In this document: positions 31,841-41,631 of the stretch, piece by piece
Position numbering within the stretch: position 1 is the stretch's first letter
Layout: every line of letters starts with the position of its first letter
Origin: Deinococcus arcticus
GTDB lineage: Bacteria > Deinococcota > Deinococci > Deinococcales > Deinococcaceae
Assembly (NCBI RefSeq): GCF_003028415.1
Contig: NZ_PYSV01000010.1
Span: 85,560-149,559, forward strand
Reading direction: 5' to 3'
DNA length: 64,000 nt
Position numbers and translations under genes: made by a program
The notes under the pieces: generated by a model
The model's input: the letters and a program-made list of their open reading frames with translations, nothing else
Told to the model about the DNA's origin: nothing
Database searches by the model: none

Positions 31841-33637
31841 TCATGCCAGCACCCCTTCGCCCTCATCCAGCACGCCTGCGCGCAGCAGCGCGGCGTAGTG
31901 GCTGTTCGGGTCATGGGCCAGGGCGTCCCGGGCGCCGTGTTCCAGAATCTGGCCGTCGCCCAGCACCAGAATGCGGTCGGCGCGCGCCACGGTGTCCAGG
32001 CGGTGGGCAATGATGATGGCGGTGCGCCCGGACAGCAGCCGGGTCATGGCGGCGGTCAGCAGGGCCTCGGTGGCGGGGTCCAGGCGACTGCTGGGCTCGT
32101 CCAGAATGATCAGGCTGGGGTCGCGCAGCAGCACACGGGCAAAGGCCAGCAACTGCGCCTCGCCCGCCGAGAGACTGCCGGTGGGCAGGGGCGTGCGCAC
32201 GCCGCTTTCCAGGCGCGCCAGCCACGGGCCCAGACCCACCTCACGCAGCGCAGCTTCCACCGCCGCGTCACTGACCTCCGGGTCAAAGAAACTCAGGTTG
32301 TCGCGCACGCTGGCCTGAAACAGCTGCACGTCCTGGGTCACCACCGCCACGCGGCGGCGCAAGTCGTGCAGGGGCGTGTGGGTCACGTTCACCCCGCCCA
32401 GGCGGATCTCGCCCTGGGTGGCGTCGTACAGGCGGGCGATCAGGCGCGTGAGGGTGGTCTTGCCGCTGCCCGTGCGGCCCAGCAACCCCAGGGTCTGCCC
32501 GGCAGGCAGGTGAAACGACACCCCGCGCAGCACCGGCTGGGCGGCCGGGTCTTCCGGGGCATAGGAAAAGGTGACGTGGTCAAAGTCCAGTGCCAGCGGC
32601 CCGGGGGGCAGCGGCGCCGGGCCGCCCAGCACGGCACTCTTCAGGGCCAGCAGTTCAGACACGCGCCCCAGGCTGGCCCCGGCTTTTTGCAGGTCCTGCA
32701 ACTGCTGGGTGAGCTGGTCAATGGGTTCTTCCACCAGGGTCATGTACTGGTACATCAGAAAGGCGGTGCCCAATGAGATGGCCCCGGCGGCGTACAGGCC
32801 CACGGCGGCGGTCAGCACGCCCACATAGCCAATGGCAAAGAGCAGCATGCTCAGCTGCCACACCACGCTCCGGCGCCGCCACGAGGTCACGGAGCGGGTG
32901 AAGAAGCTGCGCTGCGTCTGCAGGAAGCGCCGCAGGTGGTGCTCCCCGGCCCCCAGACTGCGAATGTCGTCCAGGCCCGAGAGGCGCTCTTCCACAAACC
33001 CGAACAGCCGGGCGCTGGCCTCGCGCTCCAGACGCGTGGGCTCCACGCCCAGCTTGCGCACGCGGTTCATGGCGCCCAGCGTGACCAGCGTAAAGAGGGT
33101 CACCCCCAGGCCCACCCGCCAGTCCTCGCGGAAGAACATGACCAGGGCGCCCGTCAGCAGCAGCGCCGCGCCGAACACCCGCACCGCAAACTGCGAGAAG
33201 AAGTTGCTCAGGGCGGTCACGTCACCGTCAATGCGCTCGATCATCTCGCCGGGGGTGCGTTCCTTGTGCTCGCGCATGTCCAGCGACAGCAGGTGTGCCA
33301 TCAGATCGGCGCGCAGGCGGTTGGTGGCGGTCCAGCCCACCCGGGCGCCCACATAGGTGGCCCCGGCCGTCATGAGCTGCACGCCCACGGCCAGCGCGAT
33401 GTACAGCCCGGCCAGCCCCACCAGCAGGCTCACGTCGGCCCCGGCGCCCAGTTTGGCGCTGTCCACAAAGCGCCGCAGCAACTGGGGCAGCAGCAGGTTC
33501 AGGGCGGTGCCGGTCAGCAGCAGGGCGGCCAGGGTAACCACCTGCCACTTCAAAGGCCCCAGGTAGGTGCCCAGCACGGCCAGGGCGCTTCTGGGCCGTT
33601 CGGGTGGGGGCGAGGAGTCGGGGGAAGGCGGGGTCAT
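31841..33637 (-). CDS. ABC exporter half-transporter (subunit 1, canonical site)
   Basis: 598-residue fused permease-ATPase. N-terminal Pro-rich tail, six helices up to about 330, Walker A GRTGSGKTTLTRL near 387, signature LSAGE near 489, Walker B LIILDEPSSRLD near 512, H-loop IIAHRLD. Its own Walker B Glu is intact, while its signature LSAGE deviates from LSGGQ; together with the Asp in the partner this fits a heterodimer with one consensus and one degenerate ATP site. Starts the leftward two-gene unit. Confidence 0.9.
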   Translation of the reverse strand: MTPPSPDSSPPPERPRSALAVLGTYLGPLKWQVVTLAALLLTGTALNLLLPQLLRRFVDSAKLGAGADVSLLVGLAGLYIALAVGVQLMTAGATYVGARVGWTATNRLRADLMAHLLSLDMREHKERTPGEMIERIDGDVTALSNFFSQFAVRVFGAALLLTGALVMFFREDWRVGLGVTLFTLVTLGAMNRVRKLGVEPTRLEREASARLFGFVEERLSGLDDIRSLGAGEHHLRRFLQTQRSFFTRSVTSWRRRSVVWQLSMLLFAIGYVGVLTAAVGLYAAGAISLGTAFLMYQYMTLVEEPIDQLTQQLQDLQKAGASLGRVSELLALKSAVLGGPAPLPPGPLALDFDHVTFSYAPEDPAAQPVLRGVSFHLPAGQTLGLLGRTGSGKTTLTRLIARLYDATQGEIRLGGVNVTHTPLHDLRRRVAVVTQDVQLFQASVRDNLSFFDPEVSDAAVEAALREVGLGPWLARLESGVRTPLPTGSLSAGEAQLLAFARVLLRDPSLIILDEPSSRLDPATEALLTAAMTRLLSGRTAIIIAHRLDTVARADRILVLGDGQILEHGARDALAHDPNSHYAALLRAGVLDEGEGVLA

Positions 33638-33731
33638 GAGGTCAGGCTAGGGGGCAGGGGGTGGGGGGCGCATCTGCCGAGTGGCGCATGGGGGGAGTTG
33701 GGGGGTGGTTTGTGGTGACGGTTGCTGCCTT

Positions 33732-33987
33732 GCCCCACCCCCCCAGCCCCCCATCCCCAGACTCGCAGAGCTGCGCAGCAGAGGGGACGGGGGGAGCGGC
33801 GCTGCGCTAGGCAAGAGTTTCGACTGAAGTCGGCTGGGGTTGCTCAACCAAGTGACGTGTCCGGCTTCGACGCCATCCTGCCGTCCAGCGTAATGGCCCG
33901 CGCGCTGCGCGCACGACGGCCTCGTCTGGACCCGGGCCGTGGTGGGGCAAGAAGGCTTGGTGCGGCCCAGAGGGTTCTCCTTTGAAC
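33732..33987 (+). repeat. GC-rich element R4, copy B
   Basis: About 256 bases, same orientation as copy A, from GCCCCACCCCCCCAGCCC to GGTTCTCCTTTGAAC. Differences from copy A include an insertion carrying CTCGCAGAGCTGCGCAGCAG near the left end. Copies A and B bracket the ABC gene pair about 4.1 kb apart. Confidence 0.85.
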
Positions 33988-34065
33988 AACACAACAGCCA
34001 ATAGCCGAAGCTGCCCTTAATCGTGTCTTAAGCACCCCTGCCCTGAGCCTCTACAGGGCCAGCAA

Positions 34066-34234
34066 CGGAAGCCGTCGTGCGCGCAGCGCACGGGCGTACG
34101 GTGATGGGCGGAGAAAGGCGACGGCGTACATCGCGGGGCGAAGCCGGGCCACCCCACACCGTCAGTCAACGGCCGAGCGCAGCGGAAAACTCCCCCCTGC
34201 TCCTCTGGGGGAGGGGGGCTGGGGGGGTGGGGCA
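34066..34234 (-). repeat. GC-rich element R4, divergent inverted copy C
   Basis: Read on the minus strand it begins GCCCCACCCCCCCAGCCC, then AGGGGGGAG, and includes CGCTGCGCGCACGACGGC, all R4 landmarks in the same order, but the middle differs from copies A and B. Probably an older member of the family. Confidence 0.6.
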
Positions 34235-34253
34235 ACGCCAGGGAGCGCCGCCC

Positions 34254-35396
34254 TCATCCCCCCCGAACCACCCCTGCCACCCACCCAAAACTCCCCTTCC
34301 GAACCCGCGCTCCCGTTCCTTCATCCAACCTCACCAACCCCTGCCCCTCCCCCCGGTCCAGCAGTTCCCCCACGAGAACCCCCCGCACCGCCACCCCCCG
34401 CTCTGCCGCCTCCACCACCGCCGGAAGATGCCCCTCCAGAAAGCGAACCCGCCCACTGTCCGGCACCCGGCCATCCGGCAAGGGGGCAGCGGCCCATACG
34501 CCCTCCAACGCCACCAGCAGCGGCGGCCCCGCCTCTCCCAGTTGTGCCTTCAGGTCAGTCAGCACCTGTGTCAGCCCCTCGGCGCCGTTGCGCTCACGTT
34601 CAGGCACCGGGCCCACGTCCAGGCCCAGCGGCGCACCCGGGCGGGCCTGCACCCAGGCGGGCTGGTCGTACCCCACGCCCAGCAGGTCCAGTGGCGTGGC
34701 GATGGTGTCCAGGTCCCCGGGGCGCACGGCGTCCAGCAGGGCGGGGGCGTGCTCGTTCAGCAGGGCCACCACCGGGGCAGGGTAGGCGGCGCGCAGCACG
34801 GGCCCGGTACACAGGCCGCTGCGCCACGCGGCCACCAGGGCCGCGGCCTGCCCGTCGGCGTCGTGGTCGCGGGCAGGCCACGCCGGGGCGAAGTGATGGC
34901 CCAGGCCCACCTGCTGCGCGCCGGTTTCGCGCAGCACCCGGGCCGCAAGGCCGTGCGCCAGCAGGCGGTGGTGGTGCGCCGGGAAGCTGCTCAGGAACGG
35001 TGGCGCCGGGGGCGTGCCCAGCGTGGGCCACAGCGTCAAGAAGGCCGCCGCGCGGTCCGCCAGCGCCTCACCCACCCAAGAGGCGTACTCCTCGAAGCGG
35101 GAAGCGGTGTCGCGGGACAGCCAGCCGCCCGCCGCGTCCACGGCCGGGGGCAGCTCGCCGTCCAGGCTCAGCCACGGCTGCACGCCCAGGGCCAGCAGGT
35201 CGTCGGTCAGGCGGTCGTAAAGGCCCAGCGCCGCCGCGTTCAGTCGGCCCCGGCCCGTGGGCTGCGTGGCGGCCCAGGGAACGGCAACGCGGGCAGCGCC
35301 CACCCCCAGCTCGCGCAGCAGGAACAGGTCGGCGGGTTCAAGGGGGCCAGGGCCCAGGCCCACCCCCCAGGTCAAGGCGTGCGTCAAGCTCGTCAT
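34254..35396 (-). CDS. glycoside hydrolase family 1-like protein with degenerate active site
   Basis: 380 residues, shorter than the 430-460 of GH1 beta-glucosidases. Overall order of GH1 features is kept: an N-terminal WGVGLGP strand, RVAVPWAATQPTGRG, a mid segment FLTLWPTLGTP where active enzymes have TxNEP, and a C-terminal HLPAVVEAAERGVAVRGVLV (20 residues) matching the HLxAxxxAxxxGVxVxGY region, then DEGTGARVRKGSFGW. The acid/base Glu of NEP is absent; the nucleophile region reads VALEGVW rather than ITENG. So hydrolysis is doubtful; it may be a carbohydrate-binding or pseudoenzyme form. It diverges from hemC. Confidence 0.6.
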   Translation of the reverse strand: MTSLTHALTWGVGLGPGPLEPADLFLLRELGVGAARVAVPWAATQPTGRGRLNAAALGLYDRLTDDLLALGVQPWLSLDGELPPAVDAAGGWLSRDTASRFEEYASWVGEALADRAAAFLTLWPTLGTPPAPPFLSSFPAHHHRLLAHGLAARVLRETGAQQVGLGHHFAPAWPARDHDADGQAAALVAAWRSGLCTGPVLRAAYPAPVVALLNEHAPALLDAVRPGDLDTIATPLDLLGVGYDQPAWVQARPGAPLGLDVGPVPERERNGAEGLTQVLTDLKAQLGEAGPPLLVALEGVWAAAPLPDGRVPDSGRVRFLEGHLPAVVEAAERGVAVRGVLVGELLDRGEGQGLVRLDEGTGARVRKGSFGWVAGVVRGG

Positions 35397-35455
35397 CTAC
35401 CGCCATTGTGCCGGGCGCCGGGACCTGGCTGACCGCCTGTTCGGTTCCCAGCCCG

Positions 35456-35461
35456 TATACT
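35456..35461 (+). promoter_or_regulatory. TATACT -10 box of hemC
   Basis: Consensus-like TATACT ends 9 bases before the hemC ATG at 35471, so the transcript would begin at or very near the start codon. Confidence 0.6.
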
Positions 35462-35470
35462 GGCCAGGTT

Positions 35471-36400
<930 letters not shown>

Positions 36401-36407
36401 GGGGCGC

Positions 36408-36587
36408 GTGCCGCCGCTGGCCCGCCAGTTGCTGATGGCCCTGGCCGCCGCCCTGCTGTGGGTGGGCATTGGCCTGTGGCAGCGCACCCGGGGCGGCACC
36501 GAGGTGGGGGCCGCGCTGCTGGCCGAACTGCCCCTGGGCGCGGCGGTGTTCGGACTGGCCCTCGTGTGGGTGCGCCTGCGGCGCTGA
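36408..36587 (+). CDS. small two-helix membrane protein
   Basis: 59 residues from a GTG 7 bases after the hemC stop; hydrophobic segments at about 8-25 and 42-56 with a charged QRTRGGTE loop between. Unknown function. Spacing suggests cotranscription with hemC. The ATG at 36435 is an alternative start but would trim the first helix. Confidence 0.55.
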   Translation: MPPLARQLLMALAAALLWVGIGLWQRTRGGTEVGAALLAELPLGAAVFGLALVWVRLRR

Positions 36588-36638
36588 CCCTGCCCGCTGC
36601 CCTGCCAGCCCGCCCGCCCCAGCGGTAGCATGCCGGCC

Positions 36639-37604
36639 ATGTCCACCCCACCCCGGCTCGCGGTGATTCACACGGGCGGCACCATCGCCAGCCGCCCCAG
36701 CCCCGATGGGCGCGGCCTGACCCCGCAGCAGCCCCCCAGCCTGCCGGGCCTGGGCGGCGTGCAGGTCACGGACGCCCAGCCCTTCAACCTGCCCAGCCCG
36801 CATGTGACCCCGGCCCACATGGGCCAGCTGGCCGCGCTGATCCGCGACCTGGCGCCAGCCCACGACGGCGTGGTGGTCACCCACGGCACCGACACGCTGG
36901 AAGAAACCGCCTTTGCCCTGCACCTGCTGCTGGACGTGCCTATTCCGGTGGTTCTGACCGGCAGCATGCGCCACGCCGAGGAGGTGTCCTGGGACGGCCC
37001 GGCCAATCTGCTGGACGCCGCGCACGTGGCCCTGCACGCCAGCAGCCGGGGCCGGGGGCCACTGGTGGTGATCGGCGGCGATATTTTCGACGCCCGCACC
37101 GTGACCAAGATTCACACCACCGCCGTGGACGCCTTTGGCGGGTACCCGGGGCCTATTGGCCGCATTGACCGTGACGGCACGCGCGCCCGGGTGCATTACT
37201 TCGCCATGCCCGAGCCGCGCGCCACCTACCACCCGGCCCACCTGACCAGCCGCGTGGACATCCTGTACGCCTACGCGGGCTGGACGGGCGAGGGCTACGC
37301 CGGGGCCGCCGCCCAGGCCGATGGGCTGGTGATCGCCGCCCTGGGCACCGGCAACCTGCCCGCAGAGCTGCTGCCCCTCATTCAGGCCACCGAGAAACCC
37401 GTGGTCATTGCCACGCGCACCCACGCCGGGCCCGTGCTGCCGGTCTATGGCTACGCGGGCGGCGGCGCCACGCTGGTGGCGGCCGGGGCCATTCCCGCCA
37501 GTTTTCTCAACGCCCACAAGGCCCGGCTGCTGCTGCTGATCCTGCTGGGCCAGGGCCTGAGCCGCGAGCAGATTGCGGCTGTATTTGACCGGGACGAATT
37601 TTAA
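36639..37604 (+). CDS. L-asparaginase, type I/II superfamily
   Basis: 321 residues from the ATG at 36639, chosen because TAGCAT (36626-36631) lies 7 bases upstream; an in-frame ATG three codons earlier overlaps that box. Both catalytic Thr motifs are present: HTGGTIAS near the N-terminus and THGTDTLEETAF near residue 80. It hydrolyses asparagine to aspartate and ammonia. No signal peptide, so cytosolic. The last A of its TAA is the first base of an R1 repeat. Confidence 0.92.
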   Translation: MSTPPRLAVIHTGGTIASRPSPDGRGLTPQQPPSLPGLGGVQVTDAQPFNLPSPHVTPAHMGQLAALIRDLAPAHDGVVVTHGTDTLEETAFALHLLLDVPIPVVLTGSMRHAEEVSWDGPANLLDAAHVALHASSRGRGPLVVIGGDIFDARTVTKIHTTAVDAFGGYPGPIGRIDRDGTRARVHYFAMPEPRATYHPAHLTSRVDILYAYAGWTGEGYAGAAAQADGLVIAALGTGNLPAELLPLIQATEKPVVIATRTHAGPVLPVYGYAGGGATLVAAGAIPASFLNAHKARLLLLILLGQGLSREQIAAVFDRDEF

Positions 37605-37740
37605 TACGGGTTCCGAAAAATTCCGTAACGAGTTACGGAATTTTTTCGACCGAAGGGAGCAGGAAAAGATGCGGATTTCCGGGAATTGGAGGAACATTCG
37701 GCTCTTTCCCGGATGTTACGGAAATGAACGGAATCCGTAT
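37604..37740 (-). repeat. dispersed element R1, copy 3
   Basis: 137 bases, inverted relative to copy 1: ATACGGGTTCCGAAAAATTC at the left and GGAATCCGTAT at the right. Near its left end a very strong hairpin has 14-base arms AAAAATTCCGTAAC (37616-37629) and GTTACGGAATTTTT (37632-37645) with a 2-base loop. It begins on the last base of the asparaginase stop codon and could act as a terminator for that gene. Confidence 0.9.
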
Positions 37741-37847
37741 AAGAGGGCCGTGGGCTCTGGGCCATGAGCCATCCCCCAGAACTCATGGCCCATGGCCTGA
37801 AAAATCCCGCCCCCCAGCGCACTGGACAGGGCGGGCGCACCAGCCTC

Positions 37848-38570
37848 TTACGCCAGATCGAGGCGGATCAGGAAGCGGCCACAGCTGGGGCACTTCACCG
37901 GGGGCAGCTTGCCCTGGGCGGCTTTCTGCTGCACGTTGACCGGCAGGTTCACGTTGCAGCCGCTGCAGCGCCCGGCCTTGATCTCCACCACGCCCAGGCC
38001 CTTTTTCGCGCGGCGAATCAGGTCGTATTCGCGTACGGTGCGGGCGTCCAGGGCCCCGACCAGATCGGCGCGTTCCTGGCGGTCGGCGGCGCCCTGGTCG
38101 CGCAGGTCCTGGACGCGGGCCTCGTCGCGCGTTTCCAGCTCGTTCAGGGTGGGGCGCAGGGCGCGGTGCTGGGCGCGCAGGGCGGCCGAGCGCTCGTTCA
38201 GTTCCTGCTGCCGGGCCTTTAAGGGGCCCAGGTCCTCTTCCATCTCGTCGGCGCGCTCGGAGAGCATCTGAATGCGGCTGCCGTACTGCGACTGCGCGCG
38301 GGCATCAAAGGCGTTCTTCTCCTGCTCCTCGCGGGCGCGGGCAATCTGCTCGCGGGTGCCGGCGAGGTCCAGCTCCTGCTGGCGCACCTGCCGGTCCACG
38401 CCTTCCAGGGTAATTTCGGTGTCTTCCAGCTCGTTGTTCAGGCGCTCCTGCTCGGCGCGGGCTCCGCGCAGATCGTCGGGAATATTGCGTTCCTCGTCGC
38501 GCAGGCGGTCGAGGTTCAGGTCCAGCTCCTGAACGCGGTGCAGGCGGCGAAGGGGAGACGTATCACTCAT
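37848..38570 (-). CDS. coiled-coil protein with C4 zinc ribbon
   Basis: 240 residues: a long charged coiled coil from about 15 to 180 followed by a zinc ribbon with GRCSGC and KCPSC near the C-terminus, the design of the DUF164/CdsZ-like family. These are predicted nucleic-acid or protein-binding adaptors. Start at 38568-38570 has TAGACT 8 bases upstream on the minus strand (38579-38584); an upstream in-frame extension is not used. It lies 36 bases after the MFS gene but has its own promoter box. Confidence 0.88.
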   Translation of the reverse strand: MSDTSPLRRLHRVQELDLNLDRLRDEERNIPDDLRGARAEQERLNNELEDTEITLEGVDRQVRQQELDLAGTREQIARAREEQEKNAFDARAQSQYGSRIQMLSERADEMEEDLGPLKARQQELNERSAALRAQHRALRPTLNELETRDEARVQDLRDQGAADRQERADLVGALDARTVREYDLIRRAKKGLGVVEIKAGRCSGCNVNLPVNVQQKAAQGKLPPVKCPSCGRFLIRLDLA

Positions 38571-38606
38571 CACTTCGCAGTCTACCCCCCTTCCGGGCAC
38601 AGACGT

Positions 38607-39851
38607 TCAGGCGGGCGGTGAAGTGGGAATTGGGGCCGCCTTCATGCGCGCTGGCCGGTACAGGCCCAGATAGATGGCCAGCACGCTGGCGGCGTACATC
38701 AGCAGGGTCCAGGCAAACAGCAGCTGAAAGGCGGCCCCAAAGGGCAGCGCCCCGCGCACCACGCCCGAGAGCACGCTGCTGGCCGCCCAGCCCAGGTCCC
38801 AGGCAATCACGTTGACCGCCGAGTACATGGGCCGGTCATCCTCGGGCAGGGCGGTCATGGCGTAGGCGGAATACACCGGGCCCGCGGCGTTCATCAGGGC
38901 GCCGCGCGTGAACAGGGCGGCCGTGACCAGCCACAGGCTGGGGGCAAAGCCCAGCAGGGCCAGAAACGGCAGACTGGTGGCCTGCACCAGCAGCACGGCC
39001 TGCAACTGGCCCAGGCGCCGCACCAGCAGCGGCTGCAGCAGCGCGGTGGCGGCGGTGGCCAAACTGGTCCAGGCAAACAGTGTGCCCAGTCCCGCGTAAC
39101 TGATGCCAAACTTGCCCTCGATAAACACGTTCAGAAAGGGAATGGTGGCCCCGGCCCCCAGGCCCACCAGAATGTTGGGCAGCACCAGCCGGGCCATGGT
39201 GCGCTTGTCCTGCACGCGGAAACTGCGCCCCTCCCGCACCGTTTTGCCCGTGGGCTTCAGGCCCAGCACGGGCAGCAGGCCCAGCAGTTGCAGGCCGGCA
39301 GCCACCGCCAGCGCCGCGCGCAGGGCGCCCAGGCCGTCCGGCTCGGTGCCGGTCCAGCCTGCGTAGGCCGAGGGCACCTGCCCGCCCAGCAGATTGCCCA
39401 GGAACCCGGCTCCGGTCATCAGGGCGCTTTGCACGCTGAAGAGGGTCACGCGGGTGCGCTCGTTGCTGTGGTTGGCCATGAAGGGTGAGCCCGCCACGAT
39501 GCTCAGGGCGGCGCCGGCCCCCTGCACGATGGCCCCCAGGATCACCAGCACCGGGCCGGTGGCCCCCACCAGCAGCGCGGTGCCCACCAGGCCCAGCGCG
39601 GCCCCCACCTTCAGAGTGTGCGCGTTGCTGATGCGCCGGGCCAGGGCCACGGCCGGCAGGCTCAGGGCGGCCAGGGTGACGGCGGGCAGAGCGTTCATCA
39701 GCCCCTGCCACTCGGCGCCCAGGCCCAGGGCGCGCAGGTAGAAGTTCAGGAACAGGGCCGTGAACGCCTGCGACAGTCCGAACACGAACACCGAGATCAG
39801 GAACAGCCACACCTGCCGGGAAAAGTGCCAGGACAGGCCGCGCCCCTTCAT
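38607..39851 (-). CDS. MFS transporter
   Basis: 414 residues with twelve predicted helices and the half-repeat layout of the major facilitator superfamily; helix 2-3 loop contains ALARRISNAHTLKVG and a charged central loop GLKPTGKTVREGRSF separates the halves. Substrate unknown. The ATG at 39849-39851 overlaps the nth stop (ATGA) and has AAGGTGG upstream; an upstream in-frame ATG lies inside nth. Confidence 0.88.
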   Translation of the reverse strand: MKGRGLSWHFSRQVWLFLISVFVFGLSQAFTALFLNFYLRALGLGAEWQGLMNALPAVTLAALSLPAVALARRISNAHTLKVGAALGLVGTALLVGATGPVLVILGAIVQGAGAALSIVAGSPFMANHSNERTRVTLFSVQSALMTGAGFLGNLLGGQVPSAYAGWTGTEPDGLGALRAALAVAAGLQLLGLLPVLGLKPTGKTVREGRSFRVQDKRTMARLVLPNILVGLGAGATIPFLNVFIEGKFGISYAGLGTLFAWTSLATAATALLQPLLVRRLGQLQAVLLVQATSLPFLALLGFAPSLWLVTAALFTRGALMNAAGPVYSAYAMTALPEDDRPMYSAVNVIAWDLGWAASSVLSGVVRGALPFGAAFQLLFAWTLLMYAASVLAIYLGLYRPARMKAAPIPTSPPA

Positions 39852-40510
39852 GCCACACCCACCTTGGGGCAAAAGGGATTCATGACGCAGCCCGGGCAGT
39901 CGGGCTTGCGGGCCGTGCAGACCCGGCGCCCATGCAGAATCAGCGCGTGGTGCAGAAACACCCAGCGCTTACGTGGAAAGAGGGCCTGCAGATCGGCCTC
40001 CACCTTGTCGGGGTTGGTCTGGGTGCTCAGGGCCAGGCGGCGGCTCAGGCGGCCCACATGGGTGTCCACAGCAATGGCCGGAAAGCCGTAGGCGTTGCTG
40101 AGCACCACATTGGCTGTCTTGCGCCCGGCGCCGGGCAGGGCCACCACGGCGTCAAAGTCGTTGGGCACCTCGCCGCCGTGGCGCTCCAGAAGCAGCCGGG
40201 CCAGCGCCGCCAGATGGCGGGCCTTGGCGCGGTACAGGCCAATGCGGCGAATCAGGGGCTCTATGTCCTCGGGCTCGGCCCGGCTCATGGCCTGGGCATC
40301 GGGGTAGGCGGCGAACAGGGCGGGTGTGGCCGCGTTCACGCTCACGTCGGTGGCCTGGGCACTCAGCACCGTAGCCACCAGCAGTTCAAAGGGAGTGCGG
40401 AACTCCAGTTCGGTGCGGGCGTCGGGGTACAGGGTCTCCAGCGCGCTCAACACCTGGGCTGCACGCGTCCTCGCGCCCCGGGGCCGCTGCGCCGCTTGCT
40501 TGGCGGTCAT
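39848..40510 (-). CDS. nth: endonuclease III
   Basis: 220 residues (221 if the GTG directly before the ATG is used). DNA glycosylase/AP lyase removing oxidised pyrimidines. HhH motif LPGAGRKTANVV with the catalytic Lys (about 131), catalytic Asp in AVDTHVGR (about 149), and the C-terminal 4Fe-4S loop C-x6-C-x2-C-x5-C (CTARKPDCPGCVMNPFC). Coupled to the MFS gene. Deinococcus species usually carry several Nth-type proteins. Confidence 0.94.
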   Translation of the reverse strand: MTAKQAAQRPRGARTRAAQVLSALETLYPDARTELEFRTPFELLVATVLSAQATDVSVNAATPALFAAYPDAQAMSRAEPEDIEPLIRRIGLYRAKARHLAALARLLLERHGGEVPNDFDAVVALPGAGRKTANVVLSNAYGFPAIAVDTHVGRLSRRLALSTQTNPDKVEADLQALFPRKRWVFLHHALILHGRRVCTARKPDCPGCVMNPFCPKVGVA

Positions 40511-40690
40511 CACCGCTTAACCTAGAGTATTTGGGCCTGGGCGGGGGGTCGTCTAAGCCGTTTGGCGCAGGGCTGGGCGGCAGCCGTGATCGGCCTGCTG
40601 GGACAGCCCCGGCGTGTCTGTGGCCCCCTTGCACGCCTGTCGGGGGCTCTGCTACTCTGCACAGGCCCGCGCTGCTGTGAGGCGCGAGAA

Positions 40691-40769
<79 letters not shown>

Positions 40770-40775
40770 GAGAAG

Positions 40776-40808
40776 TCCCCCCGCCCAGATGTGGCGGGGA
40801 TTTTTATT
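40776..40808 (+). terminator. intrinsic terminator after tRNA-Trp
   Basis: CCCCGCC pairs with GGCGGGG around a 7-base loop, followed by ATTTTTATT. Confidence 0.9.
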
Positions 40809-40919
40809 GCCGCCTGACCCTGTCGTGAGCCACTTCATGGGCTGGCCTTGAGCCTTTCTGTACACTTGAGGGGTCCGGGTAGTTCGCCCTCTGGCCCCGT
40901 TGTGTTTCAAGGAGTTCCC

Positions 40920-41570
40920 ATGAAAAAGGTCATTGTTTCGGTTGCCGCCCTGAGCGCCGCGCTGGTCCTGTCAGGCTGCGGGCGGGTTGTGGGCTCGTTT
41001 ATTCCGCCCCAGACGGTCAGCAACCCTGCTGGTCTGGAAGGCAAGCAGCTGGTGGCGTCCTCGCCGCTCACGATTGAAGCGGTGGTGGGCACCGTCAGCT
41101 ACAGCACCGCCGGCGCCCCCTTCGATGACATCACCATTCCCGAGCTGCCTCTGAACATCAAACCCACGGGTCTGGAATTCAAGACCGGGTTTGCCAGGGT
41201 GGATGTCAATGGCCTGTGCGCCAAGCCCCAACAGGTCAACCTGACGGTGCGCCGCGTGAAGCTGGAGGCCAGCGACGCCGCCAACAAGGCCACGTTCGAC
41301 AGCGGCGCGGACCGTGATCTGGCCGCCTTCACCCTGACCAGGAAGTCTGAAGGGGTGGGCACCGCCACCTATGACGTCTCGGCAGGCACCCTGAACGTGA
41401 CGGCCCCCGATGCGGGCACGGTGGTCAACTTCTTTACCGTGCTGACTTCCGGCGGCAGGAACACCGCGTCCGTGGAAGCCAAGATTCGCGCCAGCCAGAA
41501 CGAGCTGGCGGGCTGCACCATGGCCTTTACCCTGAAAGACGTGAGCGTGGTGCTCAGCAACTTCCAGTAA
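40920..41570 (+). CDS. secreted lipoprotein, unknown function
   Basis: 216 residues. Signal peptide MKKVIVSVAALSAALVLSGC ends in the lipobox LSGC, so Cys20 would be lipidated. The rest is beta-rich with no cofactor motif; a later Cys pair (GLCAKP and LAGCTM) may form a disulfide. AAGGAG precedes the ATG. A TACACT box at 40861-40866 may be the -10. I do not recognise the family. Confidence 0.85.
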   Translation: MKKVIVSVAALSAALVLSGCGRVVGSFIPPQTVSNPAGLEGKQLVASSPLTIEAVVGTVSYSTAGAPFDDITIPELPLNIKPTGLEFKTGFARVDVNGLCAKPQQVNLTVRRVKLEASDAANKATFDSGADRDLAAFTLTRKSEGVGTATYDVSAGTLNVTAPDAGTVVNFFTVLTSGGRNTASVEAKIRASQNELAGCTMAFTLKDVSVVLSNFQ

Positions 41571-41579
41571 GGCACAGCA

Positions 41580-41623
41580 GGCAAAGCGCGCCGCCCGGCA
41601 TTCTCTGGGCGGCGCGCTTTGCC
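41580..41623. terminator. strong hairpin between convergent genes
   Basis: Arms GGCAAAGCGCGCCGCCC and GGGCGGCGCGCTTTGCC pair perfectly over 17 positions around a 10-base loop. No T-run follows on either side, but its place between the lipoprotein and cutA stops suits bidirectional termination or 3' end protection. Confidence 0.8.
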
Positions 41624-41631
41624 TGAGAGGT

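Larger units (their letters stand above)
33638..34253. other. 616-base repeat-bearing gap
   Basis: No gene supported. It contains R4 copy B (33732-33987) and an inverted divergent R4 copy (about 34066-34234); the remaining bases are C/G runs. The ABC and GH1-like genes are both leftward on either side. Confidence 0.55.

Noticed and set aside
29797..32013. 738-codon plus-strand frame opposite an ABC gene
   Set aside because: Walker motifs and signature lie on the minus strand.
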